NCBI RefSeq assembly: GCF_021462285.1
Contig: NZ_CP082787.1
Coordinates: 1,860,001 to 1,924,000 of the forward strand
Reading direction: 5' to 3'
Length of the DNA: 64,000 nucleotides
Source: Serratia entomophila
GTDB lineage: Bacteria > Pseudomonadota > Gammaproteobacteria > Enterobacterales > Enterobacteriaceae
Shown here: in pieces, positions 44,977 to 53,508 of the stretch
Layout of the letters: every line of letters starts with the position of its first letter
How positions within the stretch are numbered: position 1 is the first letter of the stretch
The notes under the pieces: model-generated
The model's input: the letters and a program-made list of their open reading frames with translations, nothing else
The model's database searches: none
What the model was told of the DNA's origin: nothing
Made by a program: the position numbers and the translations under genes

Positions 44977-45300
44977 GTGGATCTGGAAACCAGCGTAATG
45001 GAGTTATTGGTGCAGGCCGGCAGCGCGCGCAGCGCACTGCTTTCTGCGCTGCAACAGGCGCGCCGCGGCGAGTTTGATGCCGCCGCTGCGCTGCTGGCGG
45101 AGGCCAACGCGGCGATAGGACGCGCGCATGGCATGCAGACGGAGCTGATAGGCATGGATGAGGGCGTGGGGAAAATACCGGTCAGCCTCATTTTGGTGCA
45201 TGCGCAGGATCATTTAATGAACGCCATGCTGATTCAGGATCTGGCCACCGACATGATCGAACTTTATCGCCGTTTAGCGCGGGGAGCAGACAATGACTAA
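44977..45300 (+). CDS. PTS lactose/cellobiose-family EIIA component
   Basis: A 107-residue helical-bundle phosphocarrier. The active histidine lies in ILVHAQDHLMNAM. The segment AANAAIGRAHG-type helix and acidic loop match LacA/ChbA proteins. GTG start at 44977 preceded by GCGGGGGG. It overlaps the GH4 gene by 8 bases. Confidence 0.92.
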   Translation: MDLETSVMELLVQAGSARSALLSALQQARRGEFDAAAALLAEANAAIGRAHGMQTELIGMDEGVGKIPVSLILVHAQDHLMNAMLIQDLATDMIELYRRLARGADND

Positions 45301-46594
45301 GATAGCCGTAATTGGCGGGGGCAGCAGCTATACGCCGGAGCTGGTCGAAGGGCTGATTGCCCATTATCAGGATGTTCCTTTAAGCGAACTGGCGCTGGTG
45401 GATGTAGAGAGCGGCCGGGATAAAGTGACGACGATCGCCGAGCTGACCAAAAGAATGCTTAAACGCAGCGGCCTGGAGCAGGTAAAAGTCTCGGTGCACT
45501 TTACGCTGGAACCGGCGATTCGCGGCGCCGACTTTGTTCTGACTCAGCTGCGGGTGGGGCAACTGGCGGCCAGGGCCGCCGATGAACGGTTAGGGCTGAA
45601 ATACCGCCGGCTGGGCCAGGAAACCACCGGCGTTGGCGGTTTCGCCAAGGCGTTGCGCACCATCCCGGTGATGCTGGAGGTGGCGCGCGTGGTGGAGGCG
45701 GTGGCGCCAGACGCCTGGATTATCAATTTTACCAACCCGGCGGGCATCGTGACCGAAGCGGTGTCCCGTTACAGCAAGGCGAAGATTATCGGCCTGTGCA
45801 ACGTGCCGATCACCATGCACCACAGGATCGCCAATATGCTGAAAGCGCCCTACGAGCAGGTCGAGCTGCGTTTCGCCGGGCTCAATCATATGGTGTGGGT
45901 GCATCAGGTGACGCAAAGCGGCGAGGACGTGACCGGCCAGGTGCTGGAGATGCTGAGCAACGGCGAAACGCTGTCGATGAACAACATCAAAGAGTTGCCG
46001 TGGCCGCCGGCTTTTTTGCGGGCGTTGGGCGCCATTCCTTGCCCGTACCACCGCTATTTCTACCAGACGGCCGGCATGCTGGAAGAGGAGATCGAGGCTG
46101 CGGCCGCGCAGGGCACCCGCGCCGAGCAGGTGATGAAGGTGGAAGCGGAGCTGTTCGCACTCTATGCCGATCCGGCGCTGGATAAAAAACCCGAGCAGCT
46201 GAGTTTCCGCGGCGGCGCTTTCTACTCCGAAGTGGCGGTCGATCTGATCCGCGCAATTCATAACAACAGCGGCAAGGCGATGGTGGTCAATACCCGCAAC
46301 AACGGGGCGATCCGCGGGCTGCCGGATGACGCGGTGATTGAAACCAACTGCGTGATCGACGCGCAGGGCGCGCACCCGCTGGCCTTTGGGGCCCTGCCGC
46401 CGGCGATGAACGGGCTGACCCAGCAGGTGAAAGACTTCGAGCGGCTGACCATTGAGGCGGCGGTGCATGGCGATCGCCGCAGCGCGCTGCTGGCGCTGGT
46501 GGTGAACCCGCTGATCGGCGGCGTCGGCATCGCCGAACCCCTGCTCGACGAGGTGCTGAGGCTGAACCAGGCGTATTTGCCGCAGTTCAACTGA
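45293..46594 (+). CDS. 6-phospho-beta-glucosidase, GH family 4
   Basis: A 433-residue NAD- and metal-dependent GH4 hydrolase. The NAD motif is IAVIGGGSSYTPELVEGL at the N terminus; the metal ligands are the cysteine of GLCNVPITMHHR and the histidine of GLNHMVWVHQ. It is closest to LicH/CelF-type phospho-beta-glucosidases and would cleave phosphorylated beta-glucosides such as cellobiose-6-phosphate delivered by the PTS. An unusual redox hydrolytic mechanism is characteristic of the family. Confidence 0.92.
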   Translation: MTKIAVIGGGSSYTPELVEGLIAHYQDVPLSELALVDVESGRDKVTTIAELTKRMLKRSGLEQVKVSVHFTLEPAIRGADFVLTQLRVGQLAARAADERLGLKYRRLGQETTGVGGFAKALRTIPVMLEVARVVEAVAPDAWIINFTNPAGIVTEAVSRYSKAKIIGLCNVPITMHHRIANMLKAPYEQVELRFAGLNHMVWVHQVTQSGEDVTGQVLEMLSNGETLSMNNIKELPWPPAFLRALGAIPCPYHRYFYQTAGMLEEEIEAAAAQGTRAEQVMKVEAELFALYADPALDKKPEQLSFRGGAFYSEVAVDLIRAIHNNSGKAMVVNTRNNGAIRGLPDDAVIETNCVIDAQGAHPLAFGALPPAMNGLTQQVKDFERLTIEAAVHGDRRSALLALVVNPLIGGVGIAEPLLDEVLRLNQAYLPQFN

Positions 46595-46654
46595 GTTGCA
46601 ATTCCATAAAAACAATCGCAAATGATGATGGCCGGCGCTGCCGGACAGGGGGGA

Positions 46655-48019
46655 ATGATGGCGGGACTCAATAGTGTTTTGGAGCGGTACGTATTGCCGG
46701 CGGCGCTGAAAATCGCCGGGCAAAGGCATATTTTGTCGGTGCGTGACGGCATTATCCTGAATATGCCGTTCATGTTGATCGGGTCGTTCTTTTTGATCTT
46801 CGCCTACCTGCCTATCCCCAGCTACGCCGGGTTGATGAGCGAGGCGTTCGGCGCCGCCTGGCGCGACAAGCTGCTGTATCCGGTCAAGGCGACCTACGAC
46901 ATTATGGCGATCATCTCCAGCTTCGGCATCGCCTACCGGCTGGCGGAGAAGTACCGCGGCATGGATCCGCTCAGTACCGGCGCGGTGTCGCTGGTGGCGT
47001 TTATCATGACCATCCCTCAGCATACGCTGTTCGCACCGGTGCAGGGGGCGGCGGAACAGATCGTCAAAGGGGTGCTGCCGATGAACTTTATCGGCAGTCA
47101 GGGGCTGTTTGTGGCCATTGTGGTGGCGCTGCTGTCGACGGAAATTTACCGTTTCGTGCACAACCGCAATCTGGTGATCAATATGCCGGAAGGGGTGCCG
47201 CCGGCGGTGGCCAAGTCATTCCTGGCGTTGATCCCCGGTTTCTGCGTGCTGGCGGTGATCCTGGTGCTGCGTCTGATCGTCGAGGCGACGCCCTTTGGCG
47301 ACATCAACACCATGATTTCCACAGTGATCGGCATTCCGATGCATCACGTCGGCGGCACGTTGCCGGGGATGATTTTCTCGGTGATCCTGATCGGGCTGTT
47401 GTGGACGCTGGGGCTGCATGGCGACGCCATCGTATTGGTGTTTATCCAGCCGGTCTGGCTGGCCAACATGTCGGAAAACCTGGTGGCGTTTCAGAACAAC
47501 CAGCCGATCCCGCATATCATCACCCAGCAGTTTTATGACCTCTGGATCGCCCCCGGCGGCACCGGCGCGTTGCTGGGGTTGGTGATCTTTATGCTGATCC
47601 GCAGCCGCAGCGCGCAGATGAAGCAACTGGGTAAAATCGCCGCGCCGGGTTGCCTGTTTAACATCAGCGAGCCGATGGTGTTCGGCATTCCGTTGGTGAT
47701 GAACCCCTATTTCTTCCTGCCGTTTATTCTGACGCCGGTGGTGCTGGTGATTGTCACCTACAGCGCCATGGCCACCGGGCTGGTGACGCCGCCGGTAGGG
47801 ATTGCGCTGCCGTTTACCACGCCGATTTTCATCAGCGGTTATCTGGCGACCGGCGGCCATATTTCCGGCACGGTGATCCAGGTGGTGAACTTGTTGATCT
47901 CCATGGCGATCTACTACCCGTTCTTCCGCGCCTGGGACAAGCAGAAATACCGTGAAGAGCAGCAGGCGGCGCAGCCGGCCGAGCATGCGGTCGGTACGGG
48001 AACGCCGCTGTCGTCCTAG
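46655..48019 (+). CDS. PTS lactose/cellobiose-family EIIC permease
   Basis: A 454-residue membrane permease. N-terminal LPAALKIAGQRHILSVRDGI is the conserved EIIC entry, LWTLGLHGD and the GCLFNISEPMVFGIPLVMNP motif contain the substrate-binding histidine and glutamate. ATG at 46655 (or the next codon) follows AGGGGGG; the frame opens 11 codons earlier. Last gene of the operon. The sugar is most likely a beta-glucoside. Confidence 0.92.
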   Translation: MMAGLNSVLERYVLPAALKIAGQRHILSVRDGIILNMPFMLIGSFFLIFAYLPIPSYAGLMSEAFGAAWRDKLLYPVKATYDIMAIISSFGIAYRLAEKYRGMDPLSTGAVSLVAFIMTIPQHTLFAPVQGAAEQIVKGVLPMNFIGSQGLFVAIVVALLSTEIYRFVHNRNLVINMPEGVPPAVAKSFLALIPGFCVLAVILVLRLIVEATPFGDINTMISTVIGIPMHHVGGTLPGMIFSVILIGLLWTLGLHGDAIVLVFIQPVWLANMSENLVAFQNNQPIPHIITQQFYDLWIAPGGTGALLGLVIFMLIRSRSAQMKQLGKIAAPGCLFNISEPMVFGIPLVMNPYFFLPFILTPVVLVIVTYSAMATGLVTPPVGIALPFTTPIFISGYLATGGHISGTVIQVVNLLISMAIYYPFFRAWDKQKYREEQQAAQPAEHAVGTGTPLSS

Positions 48020-48028
48020 CCATGCCGC

Positions 48029-48065
48029 ACCCGGAGCGGCAGGGCAACGCCGTCGCTCCGGGTTT
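48029..48065 (+). terminator. Terminator of the PTS operon
   Basis: A perfect 10-bp stem (ACCCGGAGCG/CGCTCCGGGT) with a 15-base loop and a short T-run, 10 bases after the EIIC stop. Confidence 0.75.
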
Positions 48066-48234
48066 GCACATGAATTGTTACACTATCACAACATTAAACC
48101 GCATTATTTCAGCAACGCACGGCCAAATTGCCTGTCTGACATCCATTCATTAAACAGCAGGGTGGGAGCACGCCTCTCAACAACCTGTGTCAGTAATCGG
48201 CTATTAGCTACTTTGGCGGGAATGGTATCAAATA

Positions 48235-49887
48235 ATGCAGAAACTCCGATGTTGGACCCAGTTACAGGTCTCCTTCTTCATTGCGTTCTATCTGGGTGTA
48301 CTCCTCAATATCCCTATCTTTTATCGTCGTTATCAGCAGCTTCGCTATGACAATTTACTGTCCGTTGGCGTCGAGGTGCTGGCGGCCTTTTGCCTGGTCT
48401 GTTTTGTCACGCTGTTGATCTCTTTCCTTGGAAGGCGGGTGTTTCGCATTTTGGCGACGCTGCTGGTACTGATCTCGGTGGCCGCCAGCTATTACATGGT
48501 GCTGTTCCACGTTGATATCGGCTACGGCATTTTGGCGGCGGTGATGACGACGGACATCGATCTGTCGAAAGAGTCGGTGGGTTGGCATTTTGGCGTATGG
48601 ATGCTGTTGGTCAGCCTGTTGCCGCTGCTGCTCATCTGGCTGGCACCGATGCCGGAGGCGGCGCTGCGGCTCAGCAACCGTTGGGCGATGCTGAAGAAAG
48701 GCGGGGTGATGCTGGCCGCCGGGCTGTGCTGTTGGCTGCCGCTCAAACTGATGGGGCAGGTGCAGGACCAGCATGACAGACAAAACAACCAGCTGATGGC
48801 CAGCTACGGAGGCGTAGTGGCCGGCAGCTATTCGCCGTCCAACTGGCTGTCCGCCCTGGGGCTGTTCACCTACAGCGCTTACGCCCAGGCGGAAGACAGC
48901 CGTAACCTGTTCGATCCGGCGGCGCATTTTACCTATCAACCGCCGAAGGACGTCGACGATCTCTACGTGGTGTTCGTTATCGGTGAAAGCGCACGCCGCG
49001 ATCATATGGGTATTTACGGCTACCAGCGCGACAACACGCCTTATCTGGATAAGGAAAAGAACCTGGCGGTGCTGCAGGGCTACTCTTGCGACACCTCGAC
49101 CAAGCTTTCGCTGCGTTGCATGTTTGTGCGTGAAGGCGGCGCCTCGGAAGCGCCGCAGCGCACGCTGAAGGAAATGAACGTGTTCTCGGTGCTGAAAAAG
49201 CAGGGGTTCTCTTCGGAGCTGTTTTCGATGCAAAGCGAGGCCTGGTTCTATAATAAGGCGCAGGCGGATGACTATGCGCTGCGGGAAACCATTCAGGCGG
49301 AAAAACGCAACGCCGGCAAACCCGTCGACGACATGGCGCTGATAGACGAACTGCAGGATTCTCTGGGCCGCCATCCGCAGGGCAAACATTTGGTGATCCT
49401 GCATAGCAAAGGCTCGCACTATATGTATACCGAGCGCTACCCGCGCGCCTTCGCCCGCTATCAGCCGGAATGCCAGGGTATAGACGACACCTGCTCTACC
49501 GAAGAGATGGTCAATTCGTATGACAACAGCCTGCTGTACACCGACTATTTCCTGGAGCAGGTGTTCAACCAGCTGCGCAACCGCAACGCCATCGTGTTCT
49601 ACGCTTCGGATCACGGCGAGTCGATCTCCGAGAACCTGCATTTCCACGGCACGCCGCGCGATCGCGCGCCCAAAGAGCAGCGCACCATTCCGATCATGGT
49701 ATGGGCGTCGGATAAGTTTCTCAGCCAACCCGATCATCAGGCGGCTTTCGAGCGGCTGAAGGCGCTGCAGCAGGCGAAAACGCCGGTGTTCCATGAGAAG
49801 CTGTTCGACAGCGTATTGGGCTGCATCGGCTACAGTTCGCCGGACGGCGGCATCGTGAAGCAGCACAACTGGTGTCAGGTGAACTGA
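48235..49887 (+). CDS. eptB: Kdo2-lipid A phosphoethanolamine transferase EptB
   Basis: A 550-residue inner-membrane enzyme with an N-terminal group of about five membrane helices (to about residue 180) and a periplasmic sulfatase-like domain. The nucleophile threonine is in SCDTSTKLSLRCMF, metal ligands in VIGESARRDHMGIYGY and ASDHGESISEN. EptB adds phosphoethanolamine to the outer Kdo of LPS. Sequence and length follow E. coli EptB. Start at 48235 lacks a strong ribosome site. Monocistronic. Confidence 0.93.
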   Translation: MQKLRCWTQLQVSFFIAFYLGVLLNIPIFYRRYQQLRYDNLLSVGVEVLAAFCLVCFVTLLISFLGRRVFRILATLLVLISVAASYYMVLFHVDIGYGILAAVMTTDIDLSKESVGWHFGVWMLLVSLLPLLLIWLAPMPEAALRLSNRWAMLKKGGVMLAAGLCCWLPLKLMGQVQDQHDRQNNQLMASYGGVVAGSYSPSNWLSALGLFTYSAYAQAEDSRNLFDPAAHFTYQPPKDVDDLYVVFVIGESARRDHMGIYGYQRDNTPYLDKEKNLAVLQGYSCDTSTKLSLRCMFVREGGASEAPQRTLKEMNVFSVLKKQGFSSELFSMQSEAWFYNKAQADDYALRETIQAEKRNAGKPVDDMALIDELQDSLGRHPQGKHLVILHSKGSHYMYTERYPRAFARYQPECQGIDDTCSTEEMVNSYDNSLLYTDYFLEQVFNQLRNRNAIVFYASDHGESISENLHFHGTPRDRAPKEQRTIPIMVWASDKFLSQPDHQAAFERLKALQQAKTPVFHEKLFDSVLGCIGYSSPDGGIVKQHNWCQVN

Positions 49888-49907
49888 CCGGCGCAGGTGA
49901 AAAAGCA

Positions 49908-49929
49908 AACCGCCGTCAGGCGGTTTTTT
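49908..49929 (+). terminator. Terminator of eptB
   Basis: ACCGCC-GTCA-GGCGGT hairpin with a T-run starts 21 bases after the eptB stop and overlaps the end of the small convergent gene. Confidence 0.85.
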
Positions 49930-50068
49930 ACTGCCCGCGCTGGCTTTCGAGCCAGTGGAAAAAGCGTGAAATGCTGAGGGTGATGTCGCCGATGTTGAAG
50001 GCAACGCCGACCCACAGCGCAATCATAATGACGACTCCAATGATGACGGGCAGATCCATTTTGCTCAT
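49928..50068 (-). CDS. Small single-span membrane protein (46 residues)
   Basis: A 46-residue protein, MSKMDLPVIIGVVIMIALW at the N terminus, one membrane span, then a polar tail ending FFHWLESQRGQ. The frame is clean and the composition typical of the enterobacterial small membrane proteins, although the ribosome site is weak (GAAGAAT). It converges on eptB. Function unknown. Confidence 0.65.
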   Translation of the reverse strand: MSKMDLPVIIGVVIMIALWVGVAFNIGDITLSISRFFHWLESQRGQ

Positions 50069-50172
50069 TGGTGATATTCTTCAGTCGGTTAGGGTTGGTC
50101 TGCAGAGTAACATCAATTTATCGCGGCATAAAATGCGCGCCTAATCATTTCAGCCTGACCGTTCTGAGCCAA

Positions 50173-50198
50173 TAAAAAAGCCACCCGCAGGTGGCTTT
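50173..50198 (-). terminator. Terminator of proP
   Basis: AGCCACC-CGCA-GGTGGCT hairpin followed on the minus strand by a T-run, 16 bases past the proP stop. Confidence 0.85.
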
Positions 50199-50213
50199 GT
50201 CCGTCAGATGACC

Positions 50214-51716
50214 TTAGTCCAGCTTCGGATGCTGATCGATCAGCGTCTGTTTTTTCTTTTCCAGCTCGGCGATCTGCGCATTGATGTCCTCGACCTTCTG
50301 TTCGATGTTGTCGTAGGTTTCCTGCAGCAGTTCTTTGGCTTCCGCGCGGTCCGAGGCGGCCGGAGTGGCGCCGCGCAGCGGTTTGTTGGCGGTTTCTTTC
50401 ATATACAGGCCGGTGATCAGGCCGATCACCGCCACCACCATCAGGTAGTAGGCCGGCATGTACAGGTTGCCGGTCGACTCAACCAGCCAGGCGGCGACCG
50501 TTGGCGTGGCGCCGGCGACCAGCACCGAGATATTGAACGAAATCGCCAGGGCGCTGTAGCGGATGTGCGTCGGGAACATCGCCGGCAGGATGGAGGCCAT
50601 CACGCCGGTAAAGGAGTTCAGCAGCACCGCCAGCACCAGCAGGCCGACAAAGATCAGGCCAATCACGTTGCTGTTGATCAAGATGAAACACGGAATGGCC
50701 AGCGCCAACAGACCGATGCTGCCGCCGATGATAAACGGCTTACGGCCGATGCGGTCGCTGGTCAGGCCGATCACCGGCTGCACGAACAGCATGCCTATCA
50801 TGATGGCGATGATGATCAGTACGCCGTGATCTTCCGAGTAGTGCAGGTTATGCGACAGATAGCTCGGCATATAGGTCAGCAACATGTAATAGGTCACGTT
50901 GGTGGAGATAACGATACCGACGCACACCAACAGGCTTTTCCAGTGTTTGGACGCGATCTCTTTGAACGAGGTCTTCGGCGGATTCTCGATGGCGCTGCGA
51001 TCGTCCTTTTCCATCTTTTCCACGTGCTGCTGGAACGCCGGGGTTTCTTCCAACGCATGGCGCAGGTAGAGACCAATCAGGCCCAGCGGTGCGGCGATGA
51101 AGAACGGAATGCGCCAGCCCCAGTCGAGGAAGTTGGCTTCGCCGACGATGCTGGAGATCAACACCACTACGCCCGCACCCAACACGAACCCGGCGATGGA
51201 GCCGAAATCAAGCCAGCTGCCCATAAAGCCGCGTTTGCGGTCCGGGGAGTATTCGGCCACGAAGATTGCCGCGCCGGAATATTCGCCGCCGACGGAGAAG
51301 CCCTGCGCCAGTTTGGCCAGCAGCAGCAGGATCGGCGCCCAGATGCCGATCGAGGCGTAGGACGGGATCAGGCCGATACAGAAGGTGCTCACCGCCATGA
51401 TGATGATGGTGATGGAAAGGACTTTTTGGCGGCCAAACTTGTCGCCCATGGCGCCAAAGAACAGGCCGCCGAGCGGGCGCACCAGGAAAGGCACCGAGAA
51501 GGTGGCCAGTGCGGCGATCATCTGTACGCCGGGAGAGGCGCCGGGAAAGAAGACTTGCCCAAGGGCGTAGGCTACGAAGCCGTATACGCCGAAGTCGAAC
51601 CACTCCATCGCGTTGCCTAATGCGGCCGCGGTGATCGCTTTCTTCAGCTTGCTGTCGTCGATGATGGTGATGTCATTAATGTGCATCGGTTTATGACGTT
51701 TTCTTCTTAACTTCAT
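50214..51716 (-). CDS. proP: Osmosensing proline/betaine:proton symporter ProP
   Basis: A 500-residue MFS symporter taking up proline, glycine betaine and other osmoprotectants. The first helix region AITAAALGNAMEWFDFGVYG is followed by loop GDKFGRQKVLSI and PDRKRGFMGSWLDFGSIAG. The C-terminal tail (about 440-500: NIEQKVEDINAQIAELEKKK) is the coiled coil that tunes osmotic activation. Length and start (basic MKLRRKRHKP) align with E. coli ProP. A CRP-like site lies upstream. Confidence 0.96.
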   Translation of the reverse strand: MKLRRKRHKPMHINDITIIDDSKLKKAITAAALGNAMEWFDFGVYGFVAYALGQVFFPGASPGVQMIAALATFSVPFLVRPLGGLFFGAMGDKFGRQKVLSITIIIMAVSTFCIGLIPSYASIGIWAPILLLLAKLAQGFSVGGEYSGAAIFVAEYSPDRKRGFMGSWLDFGSIAGFVLGAGVVVLISSIVGEANFLDWGWRIPFFIAAPLGLIGLYLRHALEETPAFQQHVEKMEKDDRSAIENPPKTSFKEIASKHWKSLLVCVGIVISTNVTYYMLLTYMPSYLSHNLHYSEDHGVLIIIAIMIGMLFVQPVIGLTSDRIGRKPFIIGGSIGLLALAIPCFILINSNVIGLIFVGLLVLAVLLNSFTGVMASILPAMFPTHIRYSALAISFNISVLVAGATPTVAAWLVESTGNLYMPAYYLMVVAVIGLITGLYMKETANKPLRGATPAASDRAEAKELLQETYDNIEQKVEDINAQIAELEKKKQTLIDQHPKLD

Positions 51717-51840
51717 ATAATCATCCCTTAATGAATTTTTAGTTGTTGGTGAATTCGTAATCCCCGTTCACTTTTCTTGTTGAGCCATCAGTTTGGCTAA
51801 TCATATTGCTGTTTCAGGTTGCTAGCCTCCACTCTTTTCA

Positions 51841-51856
51841 TGAGATGTGGATCACA
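51841..51856. promoter_or_regulatory. CRP-like site upstream of proP
   Basis: TGAGA, six bases, TCACA matches the TGTGA-N6-TCACA consensus at 9 of 10 positions, about 125 bases before the proP start. In E. coli the proP P1 promoter is CRP-controlled, which supports the call. The rest of 51717-52101 is AT-rich with no ORF. Confidence 0.55.
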
Positions 51857-52101
51857 AAACAAAGTCGTTTTAGCCCGAGTTATGTCATATAGGTGACTAA
51901 TTATTTTGCATCTATAGCTTAACGTTATATCCTGCGGCGATCAAATTTAGCAGTTTATCTTATGTGTATGCACCGAAATAGTGCGTTTTTAGGTGGGTTA
52001 TTGTTCAGATTGGCGGTTTTTTGTCTGATTTGCGGTGGTTGAAGCATAGGCGTTGCCGGTACGAATACGGGCAAAATTAATGCATTTTCGCACGCAGAAT
52101 G

Positions 52102-52129
52102 ACCGGCCTGGCGTAAGGGCCAGGCCGGT
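52102..52129 (-). terminator. Hairpin after the efflux operon
   Basis: A perfect 11-bp stem (ACCGGCCTGGC and its complement) with a 6-base loop lies 14 bases beyond the stop of the outer membrane factor gene. There is no strong T-run. Confidence 0.65.
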
Positions 52130-52143
52130 AGATTAGGGGTAGG

Positions 52144-53505
52144 TTAGGGCGCCGAGCCGCCAAATTCCTGATAAATTTTTGCCAAATTCTGGTACTGATT
52201 GAAGCGGTTGTCGTCCAGCGCCAGTTCCGTCTGGCGGCGTTGCTCTTGCGCATCCAGCCAGAAGGTGATGGGCACGGCGCCCTGCCGATAACGCACCTCG
52301 TTCAGCCGCTCCGATTTGCGCGCCAGCGCCAGCGCCGCGCGCAGATGCGTTTCCTGTGCCATCAGCTGTGCACGCAGCGAAAGGGCGTCATCTACGCCGG
52401 CCATGGCTTTGTACAACGCCTGTTTGAATTCCAGCACCCGCTGTTCATAGTCGTTGCGGGCAATGTTGATGTCTACGTTCATCTGCCGCCATTCGAGGAA
52501 CGGCAGCGACAGGCTAGCGCCCACCGAACCGATCGGGTTGCGCAGGAACTCCAACAGCGCGGTGCTGCTGGTGCCCAGGGAACCCGTCAGATTAAAGGCC
52601 GGGTAATACTCGGCGCGCTTGATATCGACGTTGGCCAGCGCGGCGCGCAGCCGCAGCTCCCTGGCGATGATGTCTGGCCGCTGGCTCAGCACGCTGGCCG
52701 GAATGCCGCCGTTGATTTGCGGCAGCGGCGCGCTTGGCAGGCGAGTGGGTTCGACCACGGCCCGGCCCGGCGCCGTTCCCAGCAATACCGCCTGTTCGTT
52801 CAACGCCTGCAGGCGTTCACGCTGCAACGCCAGCAGGCGGTTTTCCTGAGTCAACAGGCTTTGTTCAGCGTTCACCACGTCCAGCGCCGAGGAGCCGCCG
52901 GCGTCAAAACGGGCTTTGGCCAGCCGCAGCGTGTCTTTGGCGTAGGCAATGCTTTGTTGAATGACGCCGATTTGTTGATTGATAAAGCCGATCCGCCAGT
53001 AGTTGTTGCTGGCTTCGCTCAGCAACGTCAGGCGAAACGCCTGCAGATCCTGTTCGCTTGCCTGGCTGGCCCACTCGGCGGCATCGCGCTGGCGGGCAAT
53101 TTTGCCCCACAGGTCGAGTTCATAGCCGGTGCTGAGGCTGGCGCTGCTGCTTTTGTTCCAGGGCGAAGATGCGGACAATGACCTGCTGCTGCCGGCGTTC
53201 AGCGCGGCGCCAAGGCTGGGGCTGCTGCTGATGCCGACCCTTTCGGCATCCAGCCGGGCGCGGTAGACCCGCAGCGCCGCAGCGGCCAGATCGTTGTTGC
53301 CGGCCATCACCTGCTGCAGCCAACGGTCAAGTTGCGGATCCTGAAAATCGCGCCAGTCAAACGGCGGCGGAACGGCGCCGTCATTCTGACGCCAGTGGGC
53401 CGGGTAGTTCACCTGCGGCGCCCGGTAATCGCTTTTCAATGCATTGCCGCAGCCTGCGCCGAGCAGAGCGGCGAGGCATACAGCCAGGGGGGATAAAATT
53501 TTCAT
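52144..53505 (-). CDS. Outer membrane efflux lipoprotein (NodT/OprM-like)
   Basis: A 453-residue outer membrane factor with a lipoprotein signal (LAALLGAGCGNA, cysteine about residue 19). Two OEP repeats are visible; the second begins near residue 265 with SVLSQRPDIIARELRLRAA. RND-type consensus ISSSPSLGAALNAG and QLDRWLQQV are present. It forms the outer channel for the MacAB pair encoded just upstream (3-base gap to macB), so TolC is probably not needed for this system. Confidence 0.9.
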   Translation of the reverse strand: MKILSPLAVCLAALLGAGCGNALKSDYRAPQVNYPAHWRQNDGAVPPPFDWRDFQDPQLDRWLQQVMAGNNDLAAAALRVYRARLDAERVGISSSPSLGAALNAGSSRSLSASSPWNKSSSASLSTGYELDLWGKIARQRDAAEWASQASEQDLQAFRLTLLSEASNNYWRIGFINQQIGVIQQSIAYAKDTLRLAKARFDAGGSSALDVVNAEQSLLTQENRLLALQRERLQALNEQAVLLGTAPGRAVVEPTRLPSAPLPQINGGIPASVLSQRPDIIARELRLRAALANVDIKRAEYYPAFNLTGSLGTSSTALLEFLRNPIGSVGASLSLPFLEWRQMNVDINIARNDYEQRVLEFKQALYKAMAGVDDALSLRAQLMAQETHLRAALALARKSERLNEVRYRQGAVPITFWLDAQEQRRQTELALDDNRFNQYQNLAKIYQEFGGSAP

Positions 53506-53508
53506 GGG

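Noticed and set aside
45590..47161. 523-codon minus-strand frame across the PTS operon
   Set aside because: Histidine/glutamine/arginine-rich shadow of the GH4 and EIIC genes.
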